From: JAKACA01 sp963769255
GTDB taxonomy: Bacteria; Actinomycetota; Acidimicrobiia; Acidimicrobiales; Bog-793
Length of the DNA stretch: 64,000 nt
Assembly: GCA_963769255.1 (NCBI GenBank)
Contig: CAVYKV010000001.1
Coordinates: 1,240,001 to 1,304,000 of the forward strand
Direction of reading: 5' to 3'
Shown here: positions 17,137-27,561 of the stretch, in pieces
Layout: each line of letters opens with the position of its first letter
Numbering within the stretch: the stretch's first letter is position 1
Notes under the pieces: generated by a model
Databases searched by the model: none
Seen by the model: only the letters and a program-made list of their open reading frames with translations
What the model was told of the DNA's origin: nothing
Made by a program: the position numbers and the translations under genes

Positions 17137-17553
17137 GTGGCGGCAATCCCAGAAGCTGTCGACTGGTCCGAGCTCCGGGCCGCCGCCACGGTGACGGCGG
17201 CGAGCGCCTACGCCCCCTACTCCCGCCTGCGGGTGGGAGCGGCCGGGCGGACGCACGACGGCCGACTCCTCGTGGGCTGCAACGTCGAGAACGCCTCCTA
17301 CGGCCTCACCCTCTGCGCCGAGTGTGGTCTCGTCTCGTCACTGCACGCGACCGGCGGCGGTCGCCTCGCCTTCGTGAGCATCGTGGCGGGCGACGGGCGC
17401 CCGGTTCCGCCGTGCGGCAGGTGCCGCCAGCTCCTCTTCGAGGCGGGAGGCGGGGACCTGCTCATCGACGGCGATCCGGGGCCGAGAAGGCTGTCGGAGC
17501 TGTTGCCGGAGAGCTTCTCTGCGGGTGATGTCGAGGGCCGCCGTGACACCTGA
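17137..17553 (+). CDS. cdd: Cytidine deaminase
   Basis: A 138-residue homotetrameric-type cytidine deaminase that converts cytidine and deoxycytidine to uridine and deoxyuridine. The zinc ligands C60, C93 and C96 and the catalytic E62 are visible in TLCAECGLV and PPCGRCRQLL. The substrate-binding motif GCNVENASYG (48-57) precedes them. The GTG start is fixed by a strong Shine-Dalgarno sequence (AAGGAGGTGA) 7 bases upstream. It is the first gene of the plus-strand nucleoside catabolism cluster and overlaps the next gene by about 29 bases. Confidence 0.93.
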   Translation: MAAIPEAVDWSELRAAATVTAASAYAPYSRLRVGAAGRTHDGRLLVGCNVENASYGLTLCAECGLVSSLHATGGGRLAFVSIVAGDGRPVPPCGRCRQLLFEAGGGDLLIDGDPGPRRLSELLPESFSAGDVEGRRDT

Positions 17554-18829
17554 GATCGTCGAGCTCATCCGGGCGAAGCGGGACGGCAGGCCGCTCGATC
17601 CGACCGCCATCCGCCGTCTCATGCACGCCTACACCCACGACGAGATTCCGGACGAGCAGATGTCGGCTCTCCTCATGGCCATCTACTTCCAGGGGCTCGG
17701 ACCCGAGGAGCTGGCGGCCTGGATGGGGGCGATGATCGAGTCGGGCGATCGGCTCGACCTGAGCGGGGTCGGCCGCCCGACGGTCGACAAGCACTCGACC
17801 GGGGGCGTGGGCGACAAGGTGTCGCTCGTCCTGGCGCCGCTCGTGGCGGCCTGCGGGGCGGCCGTGCCCCAGCTCTCGGGTCGTGGTCTCGGCCACACGG
17901 GCGGGACGCTGGACAAGCTGGAGGCGATCCCCGGCTTCCGCTCCAGCCTGTCGCCCGAGGAGATGGTGGCCGTTCTCAGGGAGGTGGGGTGCGTGATCTG
18001 CGGAGCCGGGCCGGGCCTCGCCCCGGCGGACCGCAAGCTCTATGCCCTCCGGGATGTCACCGGGACGGTCGAGTCCATCCCGCTCATCGCCAGCTCGATC
18101 ATGTCGAAGAAGATCGCCGAGGGCACCTCGGCTCTTGTACTCGACGTGAAGGTGGGAAGCGGTGCCTTCATGCGCCGCCTCGGCGACGCTCGCCAGCTTG
18201 CCGAGACGATGGTCGGTCTCGGCGCCGCCTACGGCGTGAAGACGGCGGCCGTGTTGACCCGCATGGATGCGCCGCTCGGACGGATGGTCGGCAACGCCCT
18301 CGAGGTGTCCGAGGCGGTCGAGTGCCTCGACGGTCGAGGTCCGGACGACGTCGTCGAGGTCACGCTCGCCCTCGCCGGTGAGATGCTCGACCTCGCCGGC
18401 GTGGAGGCGGACCCTGCCGCCGTGCTGCGGAGTGGGTCGGCGACGACGAGCTACGAGGCGATGGTGCGTGCCCAGGGCGGCGACCCCTCGGCCCCGCTGC
18501 CGGAGGCCTCGCTCAAAGCCACCCTGCCCGCCCCCGTCTCCGGCCACGTCCACCGTCTCGACGCCCGCGCCGTGGGGGTGGCTGCATGGCGGCTCGGAGC
18601 CGGACGCGCCAGGAAGGAGGACACGGTGAGTGCCACGGCAGGCGTTGTCTGCCTCGCCAAGCCCGGCGATCTCGTCGAGGCGGGCCAGCCGCTGCTCGAG
18701 CTGCGGACCGACTCTGCTGATCTCCTGGGGCGGGTACTCACGGCCCTCCTCGACAGCGCAGACGCCCTGGAGATCAGGCCGGAGCCGCCCGCTCCTCAAT
18801 CGATGGTCATCGAGGTGATCCGGTCATGA
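17525..18829 (+). CDS. deoA: Thymidine (pyrimidine nucleoside) phosphorylase
   Basis: A 434-residue phosphorylase that splits thymidine or deoxyuridine with phosphate into the base and deoxyribose-1-phosphate. The family signature SGRGLGHTGGTLDKLEAI begins at about residue 118, and the phosphate-binding KHSTGGVGDKVS is at 89-100. The three-domain architecture and length are normal. Start choice is uncertain: GTG 17525 and ATG 17528 are followed by GTG 17543, which has GAGGG 5 bases upstream and would shorten the protein by six residues. The stop overlaps the adenosine deaminase ATG. Confidence 0.93.
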   Translation: MMSRAAVTPEIVELIRAKRDGRPLDPTAIRRLMHAYTHDEIPDEQMSALLMAIYFQGLGPEELAAWMGAMIESGDRLDLSGVGRPTVDKHSTGGVGDKVSLVLAPLVAACGAAVPQLSGRGLGHTGGTLDKLEAIPGFRSSLSPEEMVAVLREVGCVICGAGPGLAPADRKLYALRDVTGTVESIPLIASSIMSKKIAEGTSALVLDVKVGSGAFMRRLGDARQLAETMVGLGAAYGVKTAAVLTRMDAPLGRMVGNALEVSEAVECLDGRGPDDVVEVTLALAGEMLDLAGVEADPAAVLRSGSATTSYEAMVRAQGGDPSAPLPEASLKATLPAPVSGHVHRLDARAVGVAAWRLGAGRARKEDTVSATAGVVCLAKPGDLVEAGQPLLELRTDSADLLGRVLTALLDSADALEIRPEPPAPQSMVIEVIRS

Positions 18830-19926
18830 GCCTGGCCCCTGCCAAGCCAACCCTCGAGAACATCTTGGAGATGCCGAAGGTACTGCTCCACGATCACCTG
18901 GACGGCGGGCTCCGCCCCGCCACGGTCGTCGATCTCGCCCGTGCGGTGGGCTACACCGGCCTTCCCACCTCGGATGCCGACGACCTCGGACACTGGTTCA
19001 CCGAAGGTGCGAACAGGGGAAACCTTGTTCAGTACCTGGAGGGTTTCGCGCATACGGTGGCCGTGACCCAGACGGCCGAGGCACTCACCCGGGTGGCCGC
19101 GGAGTGCGCCGAGGATCTGGCCGCCGACGGGATCGTGTACGCCGAGGTGCGTTTCGCTCCCGAGCTGCACGTGGCCGCCGGCCTCTCGCTCGACGCCGTC
19201 GTGGAGGCGGTGCTCGAGGGCTTCCGCCAGGGCAGCACTGGGCGGGACATCGTGATCAACGGATTGCTCACCGCCATGCGCACGGCGGAGCGCTCGCTCG
19301 AGATCGCCGAGACCGCCGTGCGTTTCCGTGACGCGGGGATCGTTGGGTTCGACATCGCTGGGCCTGAGGCGGGCAGCCCTCCCACGGTCCACCTCGACGC
19401 CTTCCAATACGTGCAGCGGGAGAATTTCCACATCACGATCCACGCCGGCGAGGCCTTCGGGCTGCCGTCGATCTGGGAGGCCTTGCAGATCTGCGGGGCC
19501 GACCGGCTCGGCCACGGCGTGCGCATCGCGGACGACATCTTCCGTCCCGTGCGCGGTGGACGTGCGGAGCTCAGAACGCTGGCGGCCTATGTGCGCGACC
19601 GCCGCATCCCCCTCGAGATGTGCCCGACCTCGAACGTCCAGACAGGAGCCGCCCCCTCCCTCGCTGAGCATCCCATCGGCCTCCTCCGCCAGCTGCAGTT
19701 CCGCGTGACCGTCAACACGGACAACCGCTTGATGAGCGGGGTGAGCCTCACCTCGGAGATGGCGGCCCTCGTCGACACCTTCGGCTACGGCCTCGCCGAT
19801 CTGCGCTGGTTCACGCTCAACGCCATGAAGTCTGCCTTCGCCCACTTCGACGAGCGCCTCCACATCATCAACGACATCATCAAGCCGGGCTACGAGGCGA
19901 TCGGGCGAAAGCATGGGCTTGCCTGA
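18826..19926 (+). CDS. add: Adenosine deaminase
   Basis: A 366-residue amidohydrolase that deaminates adenosine and deoxyadenosine to inosine and deoxyinosine. Metal and catalytic residues are visible: H22 and H24 (LLHDHLDGG), H205 and E208 (TIHAGEAFG), H229 (RLGHGVRI) and D298 (VNTDNRLMS). The start overlaps the deoA stop as ATGA. Together with the downstream purine nucleoside phosphorylase it channels adenosine through inosine to hypoxanthine. Confidence 0.94.
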   Translation: MSLAPAKPTLENILEMPKVLLHDHLDGGLRPATVVDLARAVGYTGLPTSDADDLGHWFTEGANRGNLVQYLEGFAHTVAVTQTAEALTRVAAECAEDLAADGIVYAEVRFAPELHVAAGLSLDAVVEAVLEGFRQGSTGRDIVINGLLTAMRTAERSLEIAETAVRFRDAGIVGFDIAGPEAGSPPTVHLDAFQYVQRENFHITIHAGEAFGLPSIWEALQICGADRLGHGVRIADDIFRPVRGGRAELRTLAAYVRDRRIPLEMCPTSNVQTGAAPSLAEHPIGLLRQLQFRVTVNTDNRLMSGVSLTSEMAALVDTFGYGLADLRWFTLNAMKSAFAHFDERLHIINDIIKPGYEAIGRKHGLA

Positions 19927-19974
19927 GGACTTCGGGGCCGGCGCCGACCCGCCCCCACGATCCGACGCACTACC

Positions 19975-20970
19975 TTGCAGCCTGTGGACGTGGAGTTGAC
20001 CACGCTGCCCGCGGTGGAGGGAGGCGCCGTGGCGGCGCACCTCGAGGGCGAGATCATCGCCTCCGACACGGCCCTTCGCCAGTTGCTCCACGGTCTGCAC
20101 GGCGTGGACCAGGTAGGGGCCGAGGCACGGGCCGCCTCGCTGGCCACTCGATCGATCAAGAAGGACGCCAAGCTGTGGGCGCTCGACATGGCGATCCGTA
20201 TGATCGACCTCACGACGCTCGAAGGTGCCGACACCCCAGGCAAGGTGCGAGCGATGTGCGCCAAGGCGCGCCGACCCGACCCGAGCGAACCGAAGGTGCC
20301 CTCCGTCGCCGCCGTGTGTGTCTACCCGGATCTCGTGTCCCTCGCTCGCCACGAGGTTCAGGGCTCGGGTGTCGCTGTCGCATCGGTGGCGACGGCGTTC
20401 CCCTCGGGCAGGGCCTCCATGGCGGTGAAGCTCGCCGACGTGGGCGAGGCCGTGCGGGCGGGAGCCGACGAGGTGGACATGGTGATCGACCGGGGGGCGT
20501 TCCTGAGCGGACGGTACGCACAGGTGTACGACGAGATCCGCCAGGTGCGGGAGGCCTGCGCCGGCACCCACCTCAAGGTCATCCTCGAGGCGGGAGAGCT
20601 CGTCACGCTCGACAACGTCTCTCGAGCCTGCTGGCTGGCGATGCTCGCCGGAGCCGACTTCGTGAAGACCTCGACCGGCAAGGTCAACCCGGCCTCGAGT
20701 CCGGCCGTCGTGCTCGTCATGCTGACCTCGGTGCGCGACTTTGCCGACGCCACCGGCCGAAAGGTCGGGGTGAAGGCTGCCGGCGGCATCCGGACCGCCA
20801 AGGACGCCGTCAGATACCTCGTCCTCGTGAACGAGACGGCGGGAACCGAGTGGCTCAGCCCATCGCTCTTCCGGATCGGCGCCTCCAGCCTGCTGAACGA
20901 TCTCCTCATGCAGCGGAACAAGCAACTGACGGGCGTCTACGCGGGCCCGGACTACTACACGCTGGACTGA
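19975..20970 (+). CDS. deoC: Deoxyribose-phosphate aldolase
   Basis: A TIM-barrel class I aldolase cleaving 2-deoxyribose-5-phosphate into glyceraldehyde-3-phosphate and acetaldehyde. The Schiff-base lysine is K231 in DFVKTSTGK. The proton-relay residues D168 (EVDMVIDRG) and K267 (VGVKAAGGIR) are also present. At 331 residues it is longer than the E. coli enzyme (259), with about 70 extra N-terminal residues. The TTG at 19975 has no clear RBS, and an in-frame GTG at 20029 after a GGAGGGAGG stretch is a reasonable alternative. Its product acetaldehyde is the likely substrate of the next gene's enzyme. Confidence 0.92.
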   Translation: MQPVDVELTTLPAVEGGAVAAHLEGEIIASDTALRQLLHGLHGVDQVGAEARAASLATRSIKKDAKLWALDMAIRMIDLTTLEGADTPGKVRAMCAKARRPDPSEPKVPSVAAVCVYPDLVSLARHEVQGSGVAVASVATAFPSGRASMAVKLADVGEAVRAGADEVDMVIDRGAFLSGRYAQVYDEIRQVREACAGTHLKVILEAGELVTLDNVSRACWLAMLAGADFVKTSTGKVNPASSPAVVLVMLTSVRDFADATGRKVGVKAAGGIRTAKDAVRYLVLVNETAGTEWLSPSLFRIGASSLLNDLLMQRNKQLTGVYAGPDYYTLD

Positions 20971-20971
20971 C

Positions 20972-22405
20972 ATGGCCTTCGAGTACGCCCCGGCTCCCGA
21001 GTCCTCCGACATCGTCACGCTGCGCCCTTCGCACCGCCTCTTCATCGACGGCGAGTTCGTGGAGCCGAAGAGCGGCAAGAGCTTTGTGACCTACAACCCG
21101 GCCACCGAGGAGCCGCTCGGAGAGGTCGCCCAGGCTGGCGAGGCCGACGTGGACGCCGCCGTGAAGGCCGCCCGAGCTGCCTTCGAGGGCACCTGGGGCC
21201 GGATGAAGGGACGGGAGCGGGCCAAGTACGTCTTCCGCATCGCCCGCATCATCCAGGAGCGCTCCCGAGAGCTCGCCGTCCTCGAGACCCTTGACAACGG
21301 CAAGCCCATCCGTGAGTCGCGAGATGTCGACGTTCCCCTCGCCGCCGCCCACTTCTTCTACCACGCCGGCTGGGCGGACAAGCTGGGCTATGCCGGCCTC
21401 GGGCCTTCACCCCGCCCGCTCGGCGTCGCCGGCCAGGTCATCCCCTGGAATTTTCCCCTCCTCATGGCGGCCTGGAAGCTTGCCCCAGCCCTCGTCACGG
21501 GAAACTGCTGCGTGCTCAAGCCGGCCGAGACCACGCCCCTGAGCGCCCTCCTCCTGGCGGAGATCTGCCAACAGGCGGAGCTCCCACCGGGAGTCGTCAA
21601 CGTCGTCACGGGTGCCGGGGCGACGGGAGCCGCCCTCGTGGCACACCCCGGCGTCGACAAGATCGCCTTCACCGGCTCGACCGAGGTGGGCAAGCAGATC
21701 CGAATCGTCCTTGCCGGCACCGATAAGCGCCTCACGCTCGAGCTCGGCGGCAAGGCGGCGAACGTCGTCTTCGACGACGCCCCGATCGACCAGACGGTCG
21801 AGGGGATCGTGAACGGAATCTTCTTCAACCAGGGCCAGGTGTGCTGCGCAGGCTCCCGCCTCCTCGTGCAGGAGTCCGTCGCCGACGTCGTGGTCGAGCG
21901 ACTGAAGCGGCGCCTTCAGACGCTCCGGCTCGGCGACCCGCTCGACAAGAACACCGACATCGGCGCCATCAACTCCTCAGCGCAGCTCGAGAAGATCAGC
22001 GAGCTGGCGCGAAGTGGCGAGGACGAAGGTGCCGAGCGGTGGTCGCCGCCGTGCGTTCTGCCAGAGCGCGGTTACTGGTTCCCGCCGACGATCTTCACAG
22101 GAGTGAGCCAGTCACACCGCATTGCCCGAGAGGAGATCTTCGGCCCCGTGCTGTCCGTGCTCACCTTCCGCACGCCGGCCGAGGCCGTCGCGAAGGCGAA
22201 CAACACGCCCTATGGACTCTCGGCCGGGGTCTGGACCGAGAAGGGGAGCCGCATCCTCTGGATGGCGGGCCGGATGGAGGCGGGCGTCGTCTGGGCCAAC
22301 ACATTCAACCGCTTCGATCCGACGAGCCCGTTCGGAGGGTACCAAGAGTCGGGTTTCGGCCGGGAGGGCGGCCGCCAGGGCCTCGAGGCGTACCTGCATG
22401 CCTGA
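20972..22405 (+). CDS. Aldehyde dehydrogenase
   Basis: A 477-residue NAD(P)-dependent aldehyde dehydrogenase with all core motifs. These include the substrate/cofactor segment VIPWNFPLLMAAWKLAPAL, the glycine motif FTGSTEVGK, the general base Glu in LTLELGGKAANVVF and the nucleophile Cys in FNQGQVCCAGSR (Cys291 or 292). EIFGPVLSV and the C-terminal FGGYQESGFGREGG also match. It starts one base after the deoC stop, so oxidation of acetaldehyde from deoxyribose breakdown to acetate is the likely role. Confidence 0.9.
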   Translation: MAFEYAPAPESSDIVTLRPSHRLFIDGEFVEPKSGKSFVTYNPATEEPLGEVAQAGEADVDAAVKAARAAFEGTWGRMKGRERAKYVFRIARIIQERSRELAVLETLDNGKPIRESRDVDVPLAAAHFFYHAGWADKLGYAGLGPSPRPLGVAGQVIPWNFPLLMAAWKLAPALVTGNCCVLKPAETTPLSALLLAEICQQAELPPGVVNVVTGAGATGAALVAHPGVDKIAFTGSTEVGKQIRIVLAGTDKRLTLELGGKAANVVFDDAPIDQTVEGIVNGIFFNQGQVCCAGSRLLVQESVADVVVERLKRRLQTLRLGDPLDKNTDIGAINSSAQLEKISELARSGEDEGAERWSPPCVLPERGYWFPPTIFTGVSQSHRIAREEIFGPVLSVLTFRTPAEAVAKANNTPYGLSAGVWTEKGSRILWMAGRMEAGVVWANTFNRFDPTSPFGGYQESGFGREGGRQGLEAYLHA

Positions 22406-23273
22406 GCAGGCGGCAGACGGCCGACTCGATGTCCGCAAGACGTACAAGCTCTTCATCAAGGGCGCGTTCCCCCGCTCCGAGTCCGGCCGGTCCTATGACG
22501 TCGTGGCGGCGGACGGCACCTGGCTGGCTCATGCCGCCCGAGCATCCCGCAAGGACGCTCGAGACGCTGTCGTCGGCGCCCGCGAGGCGCTCGCCGGCTG
22601 GGCGGGCGCCACCGCCTACAACCGCGGCCAGGTGCTCTACCGCGTCGCTGAGATGCTGGAAGGCCGAAGGGGCCAGTTCGCGGCGGAAGTGGCCGCCGCC
22701 GAGGGCCTGTCGAGAGGCAGGGCGAGGAGCCTCGTCGAGGCCGCCGTCGACCGTTGGGTGTGGTACGCCGGCTGGGCCGACAAGTTCGCTCAGGTCGTCG
22801 GGAGCGTCAACCCGGTGGCAGGCCCGTACTTCAACTTCAGCATCCCCGAGCCGACTGGCGTCGTGGTGGTGGTGGCGCCGCAAGAGTCGAGCTTGCTCGG
22901 CCTTGTGAGCGTGCTCGCGCCGGTCGTGGCCACCGGAAACACGGCCGTCGTCGTCGCGAGCGAAGGGCGCCCGCTGCCTGCGGTCAGCCTTACGGAGGTG
23001 CTGGCGACCTCGGACCTGCCCGGCGGAGTCGTCAACCTGCTCACCGGACACACGACGGAGCTCGTCCCCGTCCTCGCCGCCCACATGGACGTGAACGCCA
23101 TCGACCTCTCCGGGGTCGGGTCGAGCGCCGAGCGGGCCGACCTCGAACGATTGGCCGCCGGTAACGTGAAACGCACCTTCGTGCAGCCGGACGACTGGAC
23201 CAAGGAGCCGACCCTCTCCCGCCTGAAGGCCTTCGTGGAGATCAAGACGGTCTGGCATCCCCTCGGGGTCTGA
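22398..23273 (+). CDS. Truncated aldehyde dehydrogenase-like protein lacking the catalytic cysteine
   Basis: This 291-residue protein matches the N-terminal, NAD-binding part of aldehyde dehydrogenases (TYKLFIKGAFPRSESGRSYD; KTxxxWAGATAYNRGQVLYR-type segment; VVVVVAPQESSLLGLVSVLA; LPGGVVNLLTGHTTEL). It ends before the segment that normally holds the nucleophilic Cys. Its start overlaps the end of the complete aldehyde dehydrogenase gene. The frame is clean, so this looks like a maintained short paralogue that may form a complex with the full-length enzyme, rather than a pseudogene. It cannot be a normal dehydrogenase by itself. Confidence 0.78.
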   Translation: MPEQAADGRLDVRKTYKLFIKGAFPRSESGRSYDVVAADGTWLAHAARASRKDARDAVVGAREALAGWAGATAYNRGQVLYRVAEMLEGRRGQFAAEVAAAEGLSRGRARSLVEAAVDRWVWYAGWADKFAQVVGSVNPVAGPYFNFSIPEPTGVVVVVAPQESSLLGLVSVLAPVVATGNTAVVVASEGRPLPAVSLTEVLATSDLPGGVVNLLTGHTTELVPVLAAHMDVNAIDLSGVGSSAERADLERLAAGNVKRTFVQPDDWTKEPTLSRLKAFVEIKTVWHPLGV

Positions 23274-23396
23274 ACGGCGCTCAGCCGTCTCCCAGGTTGC
23301 CGACGCACGACTGGTTTGGTGGGGCTACGTTACGGGGACCGGCTCCACAGTTGTCGAGCCGCTATTGATCGATCCAATGGGGGGTCTCTGATCAGC

Positions 23397-24662
23397 ATGC
23401 ACATCACTCACAGGATGCTCACCAGGGCGGGAAGCGTCGGGCTGGCGCTCATCGCCGCCCTCACACTGGGCGCGTGCGGGTCGTCGAGCAGTGGCACCAC
23501 GACGACGGCGGCACCGTCCGGCAGCAGCACTCCGACCAGCAGTAGTCCGAGCGGCGCCAAGTTCCTCGCGTGTGAAGTGACCGACACGGGCGGCATCAAC
23601 GACCGGTCGTTCAACGCCTCGGCGTACCAAGGCCTGCTCGACGCAGTCAAGGTCGACAGCAACATCGTGCCGAAGTTCCTCTCGTCGACCTCGACGAGCG
23701 ACTACACGCCCAACATCGATGACTTCCTGAGCGAGCACTGCGGCATCGTCATCACGGTCGGTTACGACATGGCTGCGGCTACCCAGACCGCCGCCAAGGC
23801 GAACCCCAACGTGGACTTTGCGGTCGTCGACTGCCCGGGTGGAACGTCAGCCGGTTGCCCCGGATTCAGCTCCTCTGAGACGAGCCTGCCGAACATCGAC
23901 AACCTCGCCTACGAGACGAACCAGGACGCCTTCCTCGGCGGCTACCTCGCCGCCGCCATGTCCAAGTCGAACTCCATCGCGCCCGGGGGCGCCGTCGGCG
24001 AGTTCGGCGGCCAGAACATCCCGACCGTCACCATCTACATGGACGGCTGGGTGGCCGGTGTGCGCTACTACGACGAGATGAACCACAAGTCGGTGAAGGT
24101 CTACGGCTGGTACCCGACCTCCAAAGGCCGGACAGCGGACAACTACACCGGCACCGGACTGTTCACCAACAACTTCACCGACGACGGCCTCGGCAAGACC
24201 GACACGCAAAGCCTCATCGGCGAGGGAGCGAGCGTGATCTTCTCCGTGGCCGGCGGCGTCGGCCTGGGCGCTGTGGCGGCGGTCCAGTCGGCTGACTCCA
24301 GCAACCCGGGTTCGGCCACGATGGAGTGGGTCGACACCGACGGCTGCGTCTCGGATGCGAGCGGCTGCTCCTACTTCATCACGAGCGTGGAGAAGGGTAT
24401 CGCACCCTCGGTCGAGACGGCGGTGCTGGCGGCCGTGCACGGCAGCTTCAAGGGCGGTTTCTACGTCGGCACCCTCGCCAACGGCGGAGTCACCCTGGCG
24501 CCGTACCACGACTTCGCCAGCAAGGTCCCGGCGAGCGTGACGTCACAGCTCAACACCGTCAAGGCGGGCATCGAGAGCGGCAAGATCTCGGTGAATCCCT
24601 GCAACTACCCGGCGGCGGCCGCCACGCCCGCCTCGTCGCTTTCCTCCGTCTGCTCGGGGTGA
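23397..24662 (+). CDS. BMP-family nucleoside-binding lipoprotein
   Basis: A 421-residue lipoprotein of the BMP/PnrA/Med family, the substrate-binding component of nucleoside ABC importers. The signal peptide ends with the lipobox LTLGAC, followed by a Ser/Thr-rich linker. The fold starts at KFLACEVTDTGGINDRSFN, with the conserved VGYDMAAATQTAAKANPNVD and NQDAFLGGYLAAAMSKSN segments. The start at 23397 gives a proper signal peptide; the upstream frame does not. A gap of about 120 bases before it may hold an extra promoter. It is directly followed by the ABC ATPase and two permeases. Confidence 0.9.
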   Translation: MHITHRMLTRAGSVGLALIAALTLGACGSSSSGTTTTAAPSGSSTPTSSSPSGAKFLACEVTDTGGINDRSFNASAYQGLLDAVKVDSNIVPKFLSSTSTSDYTPNIDDFLSEHCGIVITVGYDMAAATQTAAKANPNVDFAVVDCPGGTSAGCPGFSSSETSLPNIDNLAYETNQDAFLGGYLAAAMSKSNSIAPGGAVGEFGGQNIPTVTIYMDGWVAGVRYYDEMNHKSVKVYGWYPTSKGRTADNYTGTGLFTNNFTDDGLGKTDTQSLIGEGASVIFSVAGGVGLGAVAAVQSADSSNPGSATMEWVDTDGCVSDASGCSYFITSVEKGIAPSVETAVLAAVHGSFKGGFYVGTLANGGVTLAPYHDFASKVPASVTSQLNTVKAGIESGKISVNPCNYPAAAATPASSLSSVCSG

Positions 24663-24697
24663 CGAACCTCCTGAGCTGAGACAGAGCGGGCGTCCCA

Positions 24698-26277
<1,580 letters not shown>

Positions 26278-26281
<4 letters not shown>

Positions 26282-27561
26282 GCAGCGACACGGGGACTGT
26301 CGCAGCCGATCCGCCGGACGCCTCTGCGGGGCCGGAACAGCCGGGCGACGCCAAGGGGGCGGGGCGGCGTTCGCGGGTCGTCGACCTGCTGCGTCGGCTC
26401 ACCGAGGCGAACCCGCTCGTGGTCACCGTCTGCGCCATGGCGGCGGCGCTCGTCGTCGGGGCTCTCCTGATCCTCTGCACCTCGCCCGCCGTGCTGCAGG
26501 CGTGGGGGCACCTCGGAAGCAATCCGGGACACGCCTTCGGCGAGAGCTGGTCGACCGTCGCCGCCGCCTACTCGGCTCTGATCGAGGGCTCGATCTTCAA
26601 TCCCCATGCGCAGGGTCTTACGCAAGCGTTCAACCCGATCTCGGAGACGCTCGTCGCCGCCACCCCTCTCATCCTCGCCGGACTCGGCGTGGGGCTCGGG
26701 TTCTCTACCGGAGTCTTCAACATCGGTGGTCAGGGGCAGCTGATCGCCGGCGCCGTGGCTGCCCTCTGGGTCGGTACGGAGCTTAAGGCACCGATCGGCA
26801 TCCACATCCCACTCGTGATCCTGGCCGGCGCGGTGGGCGGCGCCGTAGCAGGCTTCATACCCGGCATCCTCAAAGCCCTGACCGGCGCCCATGAGGTCAT
26901 CACGACCATCATGCTCAACTACATCTTCCTCGACCTGCTGGAGTGGCTGCTCACCATCTCGCCCTTCCAGCAGCCGGGGCAGTCGAACGCCATCTCGAAG
27001 ACGATGCCTACCACCGCACAGATGCCCCACCTGTTCGGTGGCACGCTGCGCGTGAACCTTTCGTTGATCGTGGCTCTGGCGATGGCTGTCGTCATCTGGT
27101 GGCTGATGCGACGGAGCCGGCTCGGCTTCTCCTTCAAGGTGATCGGCCTCAACCCGGACGCCGGCAAGACGGCGGGCATGGACGCGCGTCTCATCACCGT
27201 CCTGGTGCTCACGATCTCTGGAGCCCTCATCGGCATGGCCGGCATGGCGACGCTGTCGGGCACCGACTTCTTCCTCTCCACCGGCTATGGCGGTAACACG
27301 GGCTTCAACGCCATCACCGTGGCACTCTTGGGTCGAAACAGCCCCGGTGGCATCGTCCTCGGCTCGTTGCTGTTCGCGGCGCTCATCTCCGGCGGGCGCA
27401 ACATGCAGGCGGTGACTGGCATCCCCATCGACCTCACGACGGTGATTCAGGCCGTGATCGTCTTCATGGTGGCCACGCCGGCGCTCGTGCGCGAGGTGTT
27501 CCGGCTTCGCGAGTCGCGGGGCGGGCAAGCCCGCATCGCCGCCAAGGGGTGGACGGCGTGA
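26278..27561 (+). CDS. Nucleoside ABC importer permease 1
   Basis: A 427-residue BPD_transp_2-family permease with a hydrophilic N-terminus and about eight to nine membrane spans. Family hallmarks include LILAGLGVGLGFSTGVFNIG, TGAHEVITTIMLNYIFLDLL and FNAITVALLGRNSPGGIVLG. It is of the YufP/BmpC type that pairs with a second permease. The ATG overlaps the ATPase stop (ATGA). It moves nucleosides delivered by the BMP lipoprotein. Confidence 0.9.

Noticed and set aside
18796..21078. Very long minus-strand open frame (about 760 codons) opposite deoA, add, deoC and an aldehyde dehydrogenase gene
   Set aside because: It is the mirror of strong, motif-bearing genes in GC-rich DNA and has no domain of its own.
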